Both the position numbers and the translations under genes were made by a program. From CAVQWT01 sp963810815 (lineage in GTDB: Bacteria > Pseudomonadota > Gammaproteobacteria > Burkholderiales > Casimicrobiaceae), in assembly GCA_963810815.1 (NCBI GenBank), contig CAWEPB010000007.1:310001-374000 (forward strand): a stretch of DNA of 64,000 bases, written 5' to 3'. The notes below the pieces were generated by a model. It was not told the DNA's origin. It worked only from the letters and a program-made list of their open reading frames with translations, and made no database searches. Below, in pieces: positions 1-8,611 of the stretch; position 1 is the first letter of the stretch; the number at the start of each line of letters is the position of its first letter.

Positions 1-2
1 GC

Positions 3-3000
3 GAGGGCTTCACCGAATGGACCAACGTGCGCCGGGCACGGCCCAATTTCGACGGCCACTGGCAGCCGCACGTCCCGGGGGAACTCGGCTACTACGACCT
101 CACCGACCCGGCCACCCGGGAACGGCAGGCGGCGCTGGCCCGCGCGCACGGCGTCGACGCGTTCTGCTACTACCACTACTGGTTCGGCGGCCGCCGCCTG
201 CTCGAGCGTCCGTTCGCCGAAGTGCTCGCCAGCGGGCGTCCGGACTTCCCGTTCTGCGTGTGCTGGGCGAACGAGAACTGGACGCGCCGCTGGGACGGCC
301 TCGATCACGAGGTGCTGATGGCGCAGCGCTATTCGCCGGACGACGCGCGGCGCCTCGTGGCGGAACTGATCCCGGCGTTCCGCGATCGCCGCTACCTGCG
401 CGTGAACGGGCGCCCGCTCTTTCTCGTCTACAACGTCGCGGACATCCCCGACGTGGCGGGCAGCGTGGCGGTGTGGCGGGACGAGTGCGTGCGCGCCGGG
501 GTCGGCAATCCCTACCTCTGCGCGGTCCAGCGCCATGCCGTCGACGACCCGACGGCCTACGGCCTCGATGCGGCGGTCGAGTTTCCGCCGATCGGCCACG
601 CCGCCGAGAACATCACCCGGCGACTGGCGATCACCAACCCGCAGTTCCGCGGCAGCGTCTTCGGCTACCGCAATCTGGCCGCGCATTACCTGATGCAGCC
701 GCGCCCGCCGTTCCGGCAATTCCGCGGCACCACGCCGATGTGGGACAACACCGCCCGCCGACCGAACGACGGGATGATCGTCGCCGACTCCACGCCGGAG
801 GCCTTCGGCGTCTGGATGGAGCACGCGCTGGCCCAGACGCGGCTGCGCCACGCCGGAGAGGAGCGACTGCTGTTCGTCAACGCGTGGAACGAGTGGGCGG
901 AGGGCAACCACCTCGAGCCGGACGCGCGCCACGGCCGGCGTTATCTGGATGCCGTCCGCACGGCGCGCGCCGCCGAGCGCGACGCGCCGCGCGGCCGGCC
1001 GTCGCTGGCGGAGATGGCGGCCGACCTGCAGACGGTCGAGCGGGACGGCACGCTCGTCGTCCGGCGCTTCGGGGACGCGCCGCCGGCCGGTGCGGACGGG
1101 AAGATCTCGGTCGTGATGCCGGTCTTCAACCACGCCCGTTTCCTGGACCGCACCCTCGCGTCGCTGACGGGGCAGACGCGACTGCCGGATGAACTGGTGG
1201 TCGTCGACGACGGCTCGGGCGACGGCAGCGCCGACCTCGTGGCCGCGTTCGCGCGGACCGCACCGTTCGCGGTGACGCTGGCCACGCAGGCGAACGCCGG
1301 GGCCGACCGGGCGCTGAACCGCGGGCTCGCGCTCGCGCGCGGGTCGACCATCGCGCTCCTCAACTCGGACGACGGCTACGCGCCGGCGCGGCTGGAACGG
1401 CTGTCGGCGGCGCTCGCCGGCGACGTCGCGCTCGCGTTCTCGGACGTCGCGCTGATCGACGACGACGACCGGCCGGCGGACGGGACCTATGCGCGCACGC
1501 TGCGGGAGCGGATCGACGCGACCGAAGCGGGGGCCGGCCTGCTGCGCGCGCTGGTGCGCCACAACGTTGCGACGTCCACCGGCAATCTGGTGTTCCGCCG
1601 CTCGCTGCTCGCCCGGACCGGGGGCTTCGCGCCGCTCGCCGTCTGCCACGACTGGGATTTCGTGCTCGCCGCGAGCTATGCCTCGCGCTTCGCGTTCGTG
1701 CGGGAGCCGCTCTATCGCTATCGGCTGCACGACGCCAACACGTTCGCCGGACGCCGCGTGGCCGGCATCCTCGAAGGCGAGCGCGTGCTGGCGGGATTCT
1801 TCGCCCGCATCGACGCGCACCCGTGGCTCGACGACGTCGAACGCGCGGCGTTCATCCGGTTCGCGCGGGACGCCGGACTCGGCGGCTACCTGCCCGGGCG
1901 GGCGGAGGCACGGACCGTGAGCCCGTCGATCGTCGCCCCGGCGTCGCGCAACGCGCCGTGTCCCTGCGGCAGCGGACGGCGCTACAAGGATTGCCACGGC
2001 GCGCTCCCGGCGACGCCGGCCGCGGCGCCGACCGTCCTCGACCGGCTCGCGGGCGCGGCGGCCGCGGCCGTCGCGGGCGACTTCGGCACCGTGGCGCGCG
2101 TCTGCGACGAGGTCCTGCGCGAGGCTCCCGGGCATCCGTTCGCGCTCGAACTCCTCGCGCGCCGCGAGGGCGAAGCCGGGCGCCCGCTGGCCGCGCTGGC
2201 GCTGCTGCTCGACGCCGCGCGGGGGCTCCCGCGTCACGAGCTTCCGGCGAGCATCGCGTACAACGTCTGGTCGGCGCTCAACGGCGCGTTCCTCGAGGCG
2301 GTGTCGGGGCAGGATGCGGCCGCCGCCGAGGCGCGCCGCCAGGCGTATCGCGCGTGGCAGGCCGCGCGCCGCCCGCAATCGCCCGCGGTTCCGCGGGATG
2401 TCGCGGTCGTGGTGGTGCTCACGGCGGCGACGACGCCGGAGGCGGCCCGCGTGGCGCTCGATGCCCTCGTCGCCCAGACCCTGCGGCCGGCCGAAGTCGT
2501 CGTCGTCTCGGTCGGCGCATCCCCGGCGCTGCCGCTGGCCCGGGCGCGGCTCGACCTGATGCCCTTCGACGCCCGGCTCGTGAACGAGCCTGCGGCGACG
2601 TTGGCCGCGGCGCTCGACGCCGGTGTCGCGGCGACCGCCGCGCCGTGGATCGTCGCGCTCGAGCCGCCGCACGCGTTCGCGCCGCGCCATCTCGAAGCGC
2701 TGGTCGACGGCGTGGCCGGAGGCGGCGGGCGCTGGGGCTTCAGCGAATGCGCGCTCGAGCCGTTCGGCGACGTGCCGGCGGAGACGATGGCGGCGCGCGC
2801 CGCGGCGAACGACGCCACGCGCACCTCGATCGCGAAGGTCGACGCCGTCGGCTTCGCGTTCATGGACCAGACTTTCGCACCGGTCGGCGCGGGCGCGGTG
2901 CTGTTCGCGCGCACGCTGCACGCGACGCTGGGCGGCTTCCGGCCGCTCGCCGGGCACGAGCTGTGGGACTTCTGCGTGCGGGCGATGTGGGAGGACGATC

Positions 3001-6000
3001 CGGTGCACGTGCAGGCGAAGACCTATCGCCACGCGGTCGGCGCCCCCGAGACGACGCAGTCCCCGGCCGAGCGCGAGGCGGCGCAGGTGGCGATCTACCG
3101 CGATTACTACGCCCGCGCGTGCCGCGAGGAATCGGTGCCCCCCAATCCGCACGCGCCGTCGCTCGCGCGCTGGGGGCTGCAGTTCGTGCGGCGCATGTTC
3201 CAGGTCGGACACGTGCTGATGGTCGACCTCGACACGCTCGACTACCTGCGGCAGCGCATCGGCGCCATCGTCGAGTCGGCGCCGCCGCCGGTGCTGACCC
3301 CCGGCATCAACCTGATCGGGTTCGCGTTCGGCGAGTTCGGGCTGGGCGAGAGCCTGCGGATGCTCGCGCGCGCGTGCAGCGCCGGGAACATCCCGTTCGT
3401 GGTCAAGGACGTCGACCAGCGGCTCGCGACGCGGCAGGCCGATCGCAGCGTCGCCCATCACCTGAGCGAGGACCTGCGGCACCGGCTGTCGCTGATGTGC
3501 CTCAATCCGGACCTGCTGAAGTCCGTCCGCCCGCTGCTCGAGCGCACCCGGGCGGCGGGAGGGCGCAGCGTCGGCTATTGGTACTGGGAACTCGAAACCA
3601 CGCCGCGCATGTGGGAGCCGGCGTACGCGGTGGTCGACGAGATCTGGTGCGCGACCGAGTTCGTCGCCGCGGCGATTCGCCGGGCGACGTCCAGGACCGT
3701 CGTGAAGATTCCGCCGCCGATGGAAGTGGCGCTGTCGCGGCCGTACGAGCGCGCGGAGTTCGGACTGCCGGCGGCGCCGTTCCTGTTCCTGTTCACGTTC
3801 GACTACAACTCGTTCGTCAAGCGCAAGAACCCCGAGGCGGCGATCGCCGCCTTCAAGGCCGCGTTCCCCCGCGGCCGTGACGACGTGGGCCTGGTCGTGA
3901 AGTCGGTGAACGGGGTGAATCGTCCCGAGCGGGTGGCGGCGATCATGGCGCTGATCGGCGACGATCCCCGCATCGTCCACCTCGACAGCTTCCTCTCGCG
4001 CGACGAGGCCTACGGGCTGATCGCCGCGACCGACGCCTACGTGTCGCTGCATCGCGCCGAGGGCCTGGGGCTGGGCCTCGCCGAGGCGATGGCGCTCGGC
4101 AAGCCGGTGATCGGCACCGGCTACTCGGGCAACCTCGAATTCATGAACGAGGGCAACAGCCTGCTCGTCGACTACCGGATCGTGCCGGTGGCGCCGGGCG
4201 AGTACCTGGTCGACGACGAGCGCTTCGTCTGGGCCGATCCCGACATCGATTCGGCGGCGCGGCACATGCGCACGCTGGCCGACGACGCGGGGGCCCGCGC
4301 CCGGCTCGCCGCGGCCGGCCAGCGGGAGATCCGCACCCGCTTCACGCGCGAGCACACCGCGCAGCTGCTGCGGCACCGCCTGGCCGAACTCGGGATCATG
4401 GACGAAGCGGCGGCGGCGCCGGTCGCCGCCGTGCCGGGTTCCTTCGCCGCACCGGAGCCGGCGGATGCCGCCGTCGTTCGTCTCCTATGCGCAGAACGGC
4501 GAGGACGCGCTGCTCGCGCACGTGCTCGCGGGCGTCGAGCGCGGCCGCTATGTCGACGTCGGCGCCAACGATCCGGAGACGCATTCGGTGACGCGGGCCT
4601 TCTACCAGCGCGGCTGGTCGGGCGTCAACGTGGAGCCGGTCGCGGAGTGGCACGCGCGGCTCGTCGACGCACGTCCCCGCGACGTGAACCTGCAGGTCGC
4701 CGTGGCGCAGGCGCGGGGCACGTTGACGCTGCACGAGTTCGCCGGCACCGGCCTTTCCACGCTCGACACCGGGGTCGCGGAACGCCATGGGCGCGCCGGG
4801 CGGGCGTCGATCGCGCGGACGGTTCCGGCGCTGCCGCTCGCCGAGATCTTCGCGACGCACGTCGTCGGCGACGTGCACTTCCTCAAGATCGACGTCGAGG
4901 GTGCGGAGGCGAGCGTGCTCGCCGGCGCCGACTTTCGCCGCCACCGCCCGTGGATCGTGGTGGTCGAGGCCACCGCTCCGCTGACGGGGATCCCGTCGCA
5001 CGCCGCGTGGGAACCGCTGCTGCTCGGCGCCGGCTACCGGTTCGCGCACGACGACGGGCTCAACCGCTACTACGTCAGCGACGAGCACGCGGAACTCGCG
5101 GCGCGCTTCGCGGACGACACCCGCCGGCCGCCGGTGATCCTCGCCGCCGAGGTCGTGGCGCGGGCGCCGGACCTCGCGCCGGAGCAGCGCTACGATCCGC
5201 GCGCCGTGCCGTTCCTCGACGTCGACGCGCCGGAGCCGACGCTCGCGGAGCCGGCCTCGCAGCTGTGCACCGCGAGCCAGTTCGCGGAGCCGACGTATCG
5301 CCGCTGGTGCCGGGCGCTGCGCGAGCCGCCGACGCTGGGCCGCAAGCAGTGGGAGTTCGTCTGGCTGCTGCAGTGTCTGGAGCGCGCGGGCAAGCTCGCA
5401 CCCGGACGTCGCGGCCTGGGCTTCGGCTGCGGTCGCGAGCCGCTTGCGGCCGCGATGGCGGCGCGCGGCTGCACCGTCGTCGCGACGGACCTCGACCACG
5501 AAACCGCCGCGGGGCACGGCTGGATCGAAACCGGGCAGCACGCCGCAAGGCTCGACGATCTCAACGATCGCGGGCTCTGCCCGCCCGAGGCGTTTCGCGA
5601 GCGGGTCGAGTTCCGCCCGCAGGACATGAATGCGATCTCGGAGGACCTCACCGGCTTCGACTTCGTCTGGTCCAGCTGCGCCTTCGAGCACCTGGGTTCG
5701 ATCGAGCGCGGCCTGGCGTTCGTGACGCGGGCGATGCAGTGCCTGAAGCCCGGCGGCCTGGCCGTGCACACGACGGAATTCAACCTGTCGTCGAACGGGC
5801 CGACGGTCGAGAGCGAGGACCTGTCCGTGTTCCGGCGACAGGACATCGAGCGCCTGGTGCGCGCGCTCGAGCGCGAAGGGCATCGCGTCTGGCCGCTCAA
5901 CCTCCAGCCGGGCACGGGGCCCGTCGACCGTTACGTCGACGTGCCGCCGTACCGGTCGGAGCCGCACCTCAAGCTGCGGCTGTCGCGGTTCGTCATCACC

Positions 6001-6194
6001 TCGATCGGCATCGCGATCGAGCGCGGCGACGACCCGGCCTGATCATGGCGAAGCTGAAGGCACGCCCGCCGCGGCATCCTCGCAGCCCGATCGCGCGGCC
6101 GGCGCCACCGCCGGCACCCCCGGCGCCGCCGCGGCAGCCGCCGCAACCGTCGGCCAGGGGCAGGCGCGGACGCCGCGGCCCCGGCGACGCCTGA
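3..6194 (+). CDS. Giant multidomain glycosyltransferase (GH99-like/WbsX, GT2, SEC-C, GT2-like, GT4), 5' partial
   Basis: The frame is open from the first codon (position 3), so the gene starts outside the window. Counting from that codon, residues 1-310 are a WbsX/GH99-like domain (WTNV, CYYHYWF, CWANENWTRRWDG, WNEWAEGNHLEPD). Residues about 367-600 are a GT2 domain with DDGSGDGS and an NSDD metal site. A SEC-C zinc motif (PCPCGSGRRYKDCHG) lies at about 652-666, a second degenerate GT2-like domain at 800-1030, and a GT4 domain at 1100-1467 (EGLGLGLAEAMALGKPVI). Likely role: assembly of a surface polysaccharide. Recognisable protein stops near nt 4465. From there to the stop at 6194 the frame is Arg/Ala/Gly-rich and overlaps a real methyltransferase in another frame. 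A one-base error or true fusion near 4400-4470 is likely. The last 49 codons (ATG 6045) would be a basic, Pro-rich peptide if read alone. Confidence 0.75.
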   Translation, partial: EGFTEWTNVRRARPNFDGHWQPHVPGELGYYDLTDPATRERQAALARAHGVDAFCYYHYWFGGRRLLERPFAEVLASGRPDFPFCVCWANENWTRRWDGLDHEVLMAQRYSPDDARRLVAELIPAFRDRRYLRVNGRPLFLVYNVADIPDVAGSVAVWRDECVRAGVGNPYLCAVQRHAVDDPTAYGLDAAVEFPPIGHAAENITRRLAITNPQFRGSVFGYRNLAAHYLMQPRPPFRQFRGTTPMWDNTARRPNDGMIVADSTPEAFGVWMEHALAQTRLRHAGEERLLFVNAWNEWAEGNHLEPDARHGRRYLDAVRTARAAERDAPRGRPSLAEMAADLQTVERDGTLVVRRFGDAPPAGADGKISVVMPVFNHARFLDRTLASLTGQTRLPDELVVVDDGSGDGSADLVAAFARTAPFAVTLATQANAGADRALNRGLALARGSTIALLNSDDGYAPARLERLSAALAGDVALAFSDVALIDDDDRPADGTYARTLRERIDATEAGAGLLRALVRHNVATSTGNLVFRRSLLARTGGFAPLAVCHDWDFVLAASYASRFAFVREPLYRYRLHDANTFAGRRVAGILEGERVLAGFFARIDAHPWLDDVERAAFIRFARDAGLGGYLPGRAEARTVSPSIVAPASRNAPCPCGSGRRYKDCHGALPATPAAAPTVLDRLAGAAAAAVAGDFGTVARVCDEVLREAPGHPFALELLARREGEAGRPLAALALLLDAARGLPRHELPASIAYNVWSALNGAFLEAVSGQDAAAAEARRQAYRAWQAARRPQSPAVPRDVAVVVVLTAATTPEAARVALDALVAQTLRPAEVVVVSVGASPALPLARARLDLMPFDARLVNEPAATLAAALDAGVAATAAPWIVALEPPHAFAPRHLEALVDGVAGGGGRWGFSECALEPFGDVPAETMAARAAANDATRTSIAKVDAVGFAFMDQTFAPVGAGAVLFARTLHATLGGFRPLAGHELWDFCVRAMWEDDPVHVQAKTYRHAVGAPETTQSPAEREAAQVAIYRDYYARACREESVPPNPHAPSLARWGLQFVRRMFQVGHVLMVDLDTLDYLRQRIGAIVESAPPPVLTPGINLIGFAFGEFGLGESLRMLARACSAGNIPFVVKDVDQRLATRQADRSVAHHLSEDLRHRLSLMCLNPDLLKSVRPLLERTRAAGGRSVGYWYWELETTPRMWEPAYAVVDEIWCATEFVAAAIRRATSRTVVKIPPPMEVALSRPYERAEFGLPAAPFLFLFTFDYNSFVKRKNPEAAIAAFKAAFPRGRDDVGLVVKSVNGVNRPERVAAIMALIGDDPRIVHLDSFLSRDEAYGLIAATDAYVSLHRAEGLGLGLAEAMALGKPVIGTGYSGNLEFMNEGNSLLVDYRIVPVAPGEYLVDDERFVWADPDIDSAARHMRTLADDAGARARLAAAGQREIRTRFTREHTAQLLRHRLAELGIMDEAAAAPVAAVPGSFAAPEPADAAVVRLLCAERRGRAARARARGRRARPLCRRRRQRSGDAFGDAGLLPARLVGRQRGAGRGVARAARRRTSPRREPAGRRGAGAGHVDAARVRRHRPFHARHRGRGTPWARRAGVDRADGSGAAARRDLRDARRRRRALPQDRRRGCGGERARRRRLSPPPPVDRGGRGHRSADGDPVARRVGTAAARRRLPVRARRRAQPLLRQRRARGTRGALRGRHPPAAGDPRRRGRGAGAGPRAGAALRSARRAVPRRRRAGADARGAGLAAVHREPVRGADVSPLVPGAARAADAGPQAVGVRLAAAVSGARGQARTRTSRPGLRLRSRAACGRDGGARLHRRRDGPRPRNRRGARLDRNRAARRKARRSQRSRALPARGVSRAGRVPPAGHECDLGGPHRLRLRLVQLRLRAPGFDRARPGVRDAGDAVPEARRPGRAHDGIQPVVERADGRERGPVRVPATGHRAPGARARARRASRLAAQPPAGHGARRPLRRRAAVPVGAAPQAAAVAVRHHLDRHRDRARRRPGLIMAKLKARPPRHPRSPIARPAPPPAPPAPPRQPPQPSARGRRGRRGPGDA
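4465..6042 (+). CDS. FkbM-family methyltransferase fused to a class I SAM-dependent methyltransferase
   Basis: A 525-residue protein with two methyltransferase modules. Residues 1-230 are FkbM-like: SYAQNGEDALL at the start, VDVGANDPETHS (SAM-binding loop) near 30-42, and FLKIDVEGAEASVL near 139-152. Residues 265-470 form a second Rossmann methyltransferase with a GFGCGRE loop near 320, VVATDLD, and a SSCAFEHLG segment near 403. Probably O-methylates sugars or capping residues of the polysaccharide made by the upstream glycosyltransferase. ATG 4465 has a GGAG eight to eleven bases upstream. The upstream gene has no stop before this start, so the two may be one polypeptide interrupted by a one-base indel. 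Confidence 0.8.
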   Translation: MPPSFVSYAQNGEDALLAHVLAGVERGRYVDVGANDPETHSVTRAFYQRGWSGVNVEPVAEWHARLVDARPRDVNLQVAVAQARGTLTLHEFAGTGLSTLDTGVAERHGRAGRASIARTVPALPLAEIFATHVVGDVHFLKIDVEGAEASVLAGADFRRHRPWIVVVEATAPLTGIPSHAAWEPLLLGAGYRFAHDDGLNRYYVSDEHAELAARFADDTRRPPVILAAEVVARAPDLAPEQRYDPRAVPFLDVDAPEPTLAEPASQLCTASQFAEPTYRRWCRALREPPTLGRKQWEFVWLLQCLERAGKLAPGRRGLGFGCGREPLAAAMAARGCTVVATDLDHETAAGHGWIETGQHAARLDDLNDRGLCPPEAFRERVEFRPQDMNAISEDLTGFDFVWSSCAFEHLGSIERGLAFVTRAMQCLKPGGLAVHTTEFNLSSNGPTVESEDLSVFRRQDIERLVRALEREGHRVWPLNLQPGTGPVDRYVDVPPYRSEPHLKLRLSRFVITSIGIAIERGDDPA

Positions 6195-6293
6195 ACGTCG
6201 CGCCGATCGCGGCCGCGGCAAGCCGGGTCCCATCCCCCGGTCCGGGGTCGGCCCGCCGTGCCGGCCGCGAACTGCCCGCGACGCGTGGCCGGG

Positions 6294-7779
6294 CTAGAGT
6301 ATCTCCGCCGCGTGGTCCGCCAGCCGCGACCGCTCGCCCCGCTGCAGCGTCACGTGCCCCGAGTGCGACCAGCCCTTGAAGCGGTCGACCACGTAGGTCA
6401 GCCCCGAGCTGCCCTCGGTCAGGTACGGCGTGTCGATCTGCGCGATGTTGCCCAGGCACACCACCTTCGTTCCCGGTCCGGCGCGGGTGATCAGCGTCTT
6501 CATCTGCTTGGGCGTCAGGTTCTGCGCCTCGTCGATGATCAGGAACTTGTTGATGAAGGTGCGGCCGCGCATGAAGTTGAGGCTCTTCACCTTGATCCGC
6601 GAGCGGATCAGGTCGCGCGTCGCCGCGCGGCCCCATTCGCCGGCCTCGTCGTCGGTCTTGTTGAGCACGTCGAGGTTGTCCTCGAGCGCGCCCATCCACG
6701 GGTTCATCTTCTCTTCCTCGGTGCCGGGCAGGAAGCCGATGTCCTCGCCGACCGGCACCGTGACGCGGGTCATGATGATCTCGGAATAGACCTTGAATTC
6801 GAGCGTCAGCATCAGTCCGGCCGCCAGCGTCATCAGCGTCTTGCCGGTCCCGGCCTGGCCCAGCAGCGAGACGAAGTCGATCTCCGGGTTCATCAGCAGG
6901 TTGAGCGCGAAGTTCTGCTCGCGGTTGCGCGCGGTGATGCCCCAGACGTTGTTCTTCTGGTGCGTGTAGTCCTTCAGCGTCTGCAGCAGTGCCGTCTTGC
7001 CGGCGACTTCCTTGACGATGGCGTAGAACGGCGTCTCGCCGGGGCGTTCCTGGTAGAGGAATTCGTTCTGGAACAGCGACGCCACCAGTGGACCGCTGAT
7101 CCGGTAGAACGTGTAGCCGCCCTGCTGCCACGACTCCATCCCCTTGCCGTGGCGGTCCCAGAAATCGTCGGGCAGCTTGCGCAGGCCCGAGAACAGCAGC
7201 TCGGTGTCCTCGAGCACCTTGTCGTTGAAGTAGTCCTCGGCGGCGATGCCCAGCGCGCGCGCCTTGATCCGCATGTTGATGTCCTTGGACACCAGGATCA
7301 CGCTGCGCTTGGGGTGGACGCGGGACAGGTGCATCGTCACCGCGAGGATCTGGTTGTCGGCCTTGCCGCCGGCGAGCGACGGCGGCAGCGTCGTCGCGAT
7401 CGCCTCGGTCTGCAGGAACAGCCGGCCCGTCGCGGCGCCGCCCGACTTGGCGTCGAGGGGAATGCCGTCGTTGATCCGGTCCTCGGCCGCGGTCACCAGC
7501 TCGTCGAGGAAGCGCGACGACCTGGCGCGCGTTGCGCGCGACCTCGGTCATGCCCTTCTTGTTGTTGTCGAGTTCCTCGAGGGTGAGGATCGGCAGGTAG
7601 ATGTCGTGCTCCTCGAACCGGAACAGGCTCGTCGGGTCGTGCATCAGCACGTTGGTGTCGAGGACGAAGAGCTTGCTGGAAGGGAGGCTGCGGAGCGCGC
7701 CGCCCGACTTGGGCGACTTCGCGGACTTGCGGGCGACGAGGGAGAGGGGGGCGGAACGGACCTTGCGCTGCTCGACCAT
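6294..7779 (-). CDS. PIN-PhoH family ATPase (YlaK type), frameshifted
   Basis: The N-terminal part starts at ATG 7779 (MVEQRK) and holds a PIN domain (LFVLDTNVLMHDP). The C-terminal part, in another frame from about 7515, holds the PhoH ATPase with Walker A GQAGTGKT and Walker B FLIIDEAQNLTP. The family normally reads ARNARQ-x-x-RFLDEL without a break. Here the frame changes within 7512-7522, and dropping one base restores about 494 residues, a normal length. The family is a predicted RNA-directed ATPase/helicase with a PIN nuclease domain. It is transcribed away from the arn block, with bcp upstream, a pairing I know from Burkholderiales. It converges on the glycan genes; a CCCCGG-T-CCGGGG palindrome at 6235-6247 lies between them but has no T-tract. 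Confidence 0.85.
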
Positions 7780-8017
7780 GGGCCTCCTGGCGGACGGTTC
7801 TCGAAGGGGTCGCCGGAAGGGGGAGGCCGGCGCCGCGTTCCGGCAATCCTAGCCCCCCGCCGGCGGCGAACACAAGCCCTTGTATCCGCCGGTGCGCCTC
7901 GCCGCGACCGCTTGTGGCGCAAACGCTGCGTGCGTGGTTGCCGGGCGCGTCGACCGGCGTCGACCGGCCTGTCGCGGGACACCGGCCGGCCCGCCAGCGC
8001 CGCGGCGCGCCCCTCGT

Positions 8018-8473
8018 CTACAGGTCCTTCACGAACCGCAGCACTTCCTCGGCGTGGCCGGGCACCTTGACCCCGCGCCACTCGTGCGCCAGCGTGCCGT
8101 CGGCGGCGACGACGAACGTGCTGCGCTCGATGCCGCGCACCTGCTTGCCGTACATGTTCTTCATCTTCATGACGTCGAACTGCATGCAGACGACCTCGTC
8201 GGGGTCCGCCAGCAGCCGGAACGGCAGCTCCAGCTTCGCGGCGAAATTCTCGTGCGACTTGAGCGAGTCCCGCGAGATGCCGGCGACCACGGCGCCCGCC
8301 TTGGCGAATCGCGCGTGGAGGTCGCGGAACGCCGCGGTCTCGGTGGTGCAGCCGGGCGTGTTGTCCTTCGGATAGAAGTACAGGACGACGGGGCTGCCCG
8401 CGTGGTCGGACAGCGTGAAGCTGCCGCCGCCGGTGGCGGGCAGGGTGAAATCGGCAACTTTCTTCGCGGGCAT
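8018..8473 (-). CDS. bcp: Thioredoxin-dependent peroxiredoxin, Bcp/PrxQ type
   Basis: A 151-residue cytoplasmic peroxidase that reduces hydrogen peroxide and organic peroxides with thioredoxin. The peroxidatic cysteine is C42 in DNTPGCTTE. The second Cys five residues later, present in E. coli Bcp, is Ala47 here. The only other cysteine seen is C96 (EVVCMQFDV), so disulfide formation, if any, must use that residue or another protein. SRDS, MYGK and GIERSTFVV are usual family segments. ATG 8473 is the natural start and gives the normal length. It lies 138 bases after arnD on the same strand, separated by a short tandem repeat, and 238 bases before the phoH-like gene. Confidence 0.93.
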   Translation of the reverse strand: MPAKKVADFTLPATGGGSFTLSDHAGSPVVLYFYPKDNTPGCTTETAAFRDLHARFAKAGAVVAGISRDSLKSHENFAAKLELPFRLLADPDEVVCMQFDVMKMKNMYGKQVRGIERSTFVVAADGTLAHEWRGVKVPGHAEEVLRFVKDL

Positions 8474-8530
8474 CGTGTGGCTCCGGGTGGGCGTGCGTTG
8501 GCAGCGGGGGTCGAGGGCCGGGGGCGGAAG

Positions 8531-8570
8531 GACGGTACGACGGTACGACGGAACGACGGAACGACGGGGT
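8531..8570. repeat. Period-8 tandem repeat
   Basis: GACGGTAC occurs twice in a row (8531-8546), then GACGGAAC twice (8547-8562), then a decayed unit GACGGGGT. It sits in the 138-base gap between arnD and bcp. The two halves differ by one T/A change. It is not in a coding region, so a change of copy number would alter only spacing in this gap. Confidence 0.85.
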
Positions 8571-8611
8571 TCGGGCGGGCTGCTCGTCGGATGCGTCGGC
8601 CGGGTGGAGCG

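Noticed and set aside
4470..6194. C-terminal 570 codons of the giant glycosyltransferase frame as real protein
   Set aside because: The sequence is Arg/Ala/Gly-rich without any domain and overlaps a clear FkbM methyltransferase in another frame. Open frames of this kind are common in very GC-rich DNA.
6235..6247. Bidirectional terminator between the glycan and phoH-like genes
   Set aside because: The palindrome CCCCGG-T-CCGGGG has no usable loop and no T-tract on either side.
7949..7968. Direct repeat GTCGACCGGC twice
   Set aside because: Two ten-base copies of a GC-rich sequence are expected by chance in this composition, and nothing around them suggests an attachment or operator site.
8531..8570. 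CRISPR array
   Set aside because: Units are only 8 bases and contiguous, with no spacers and no cas genes.
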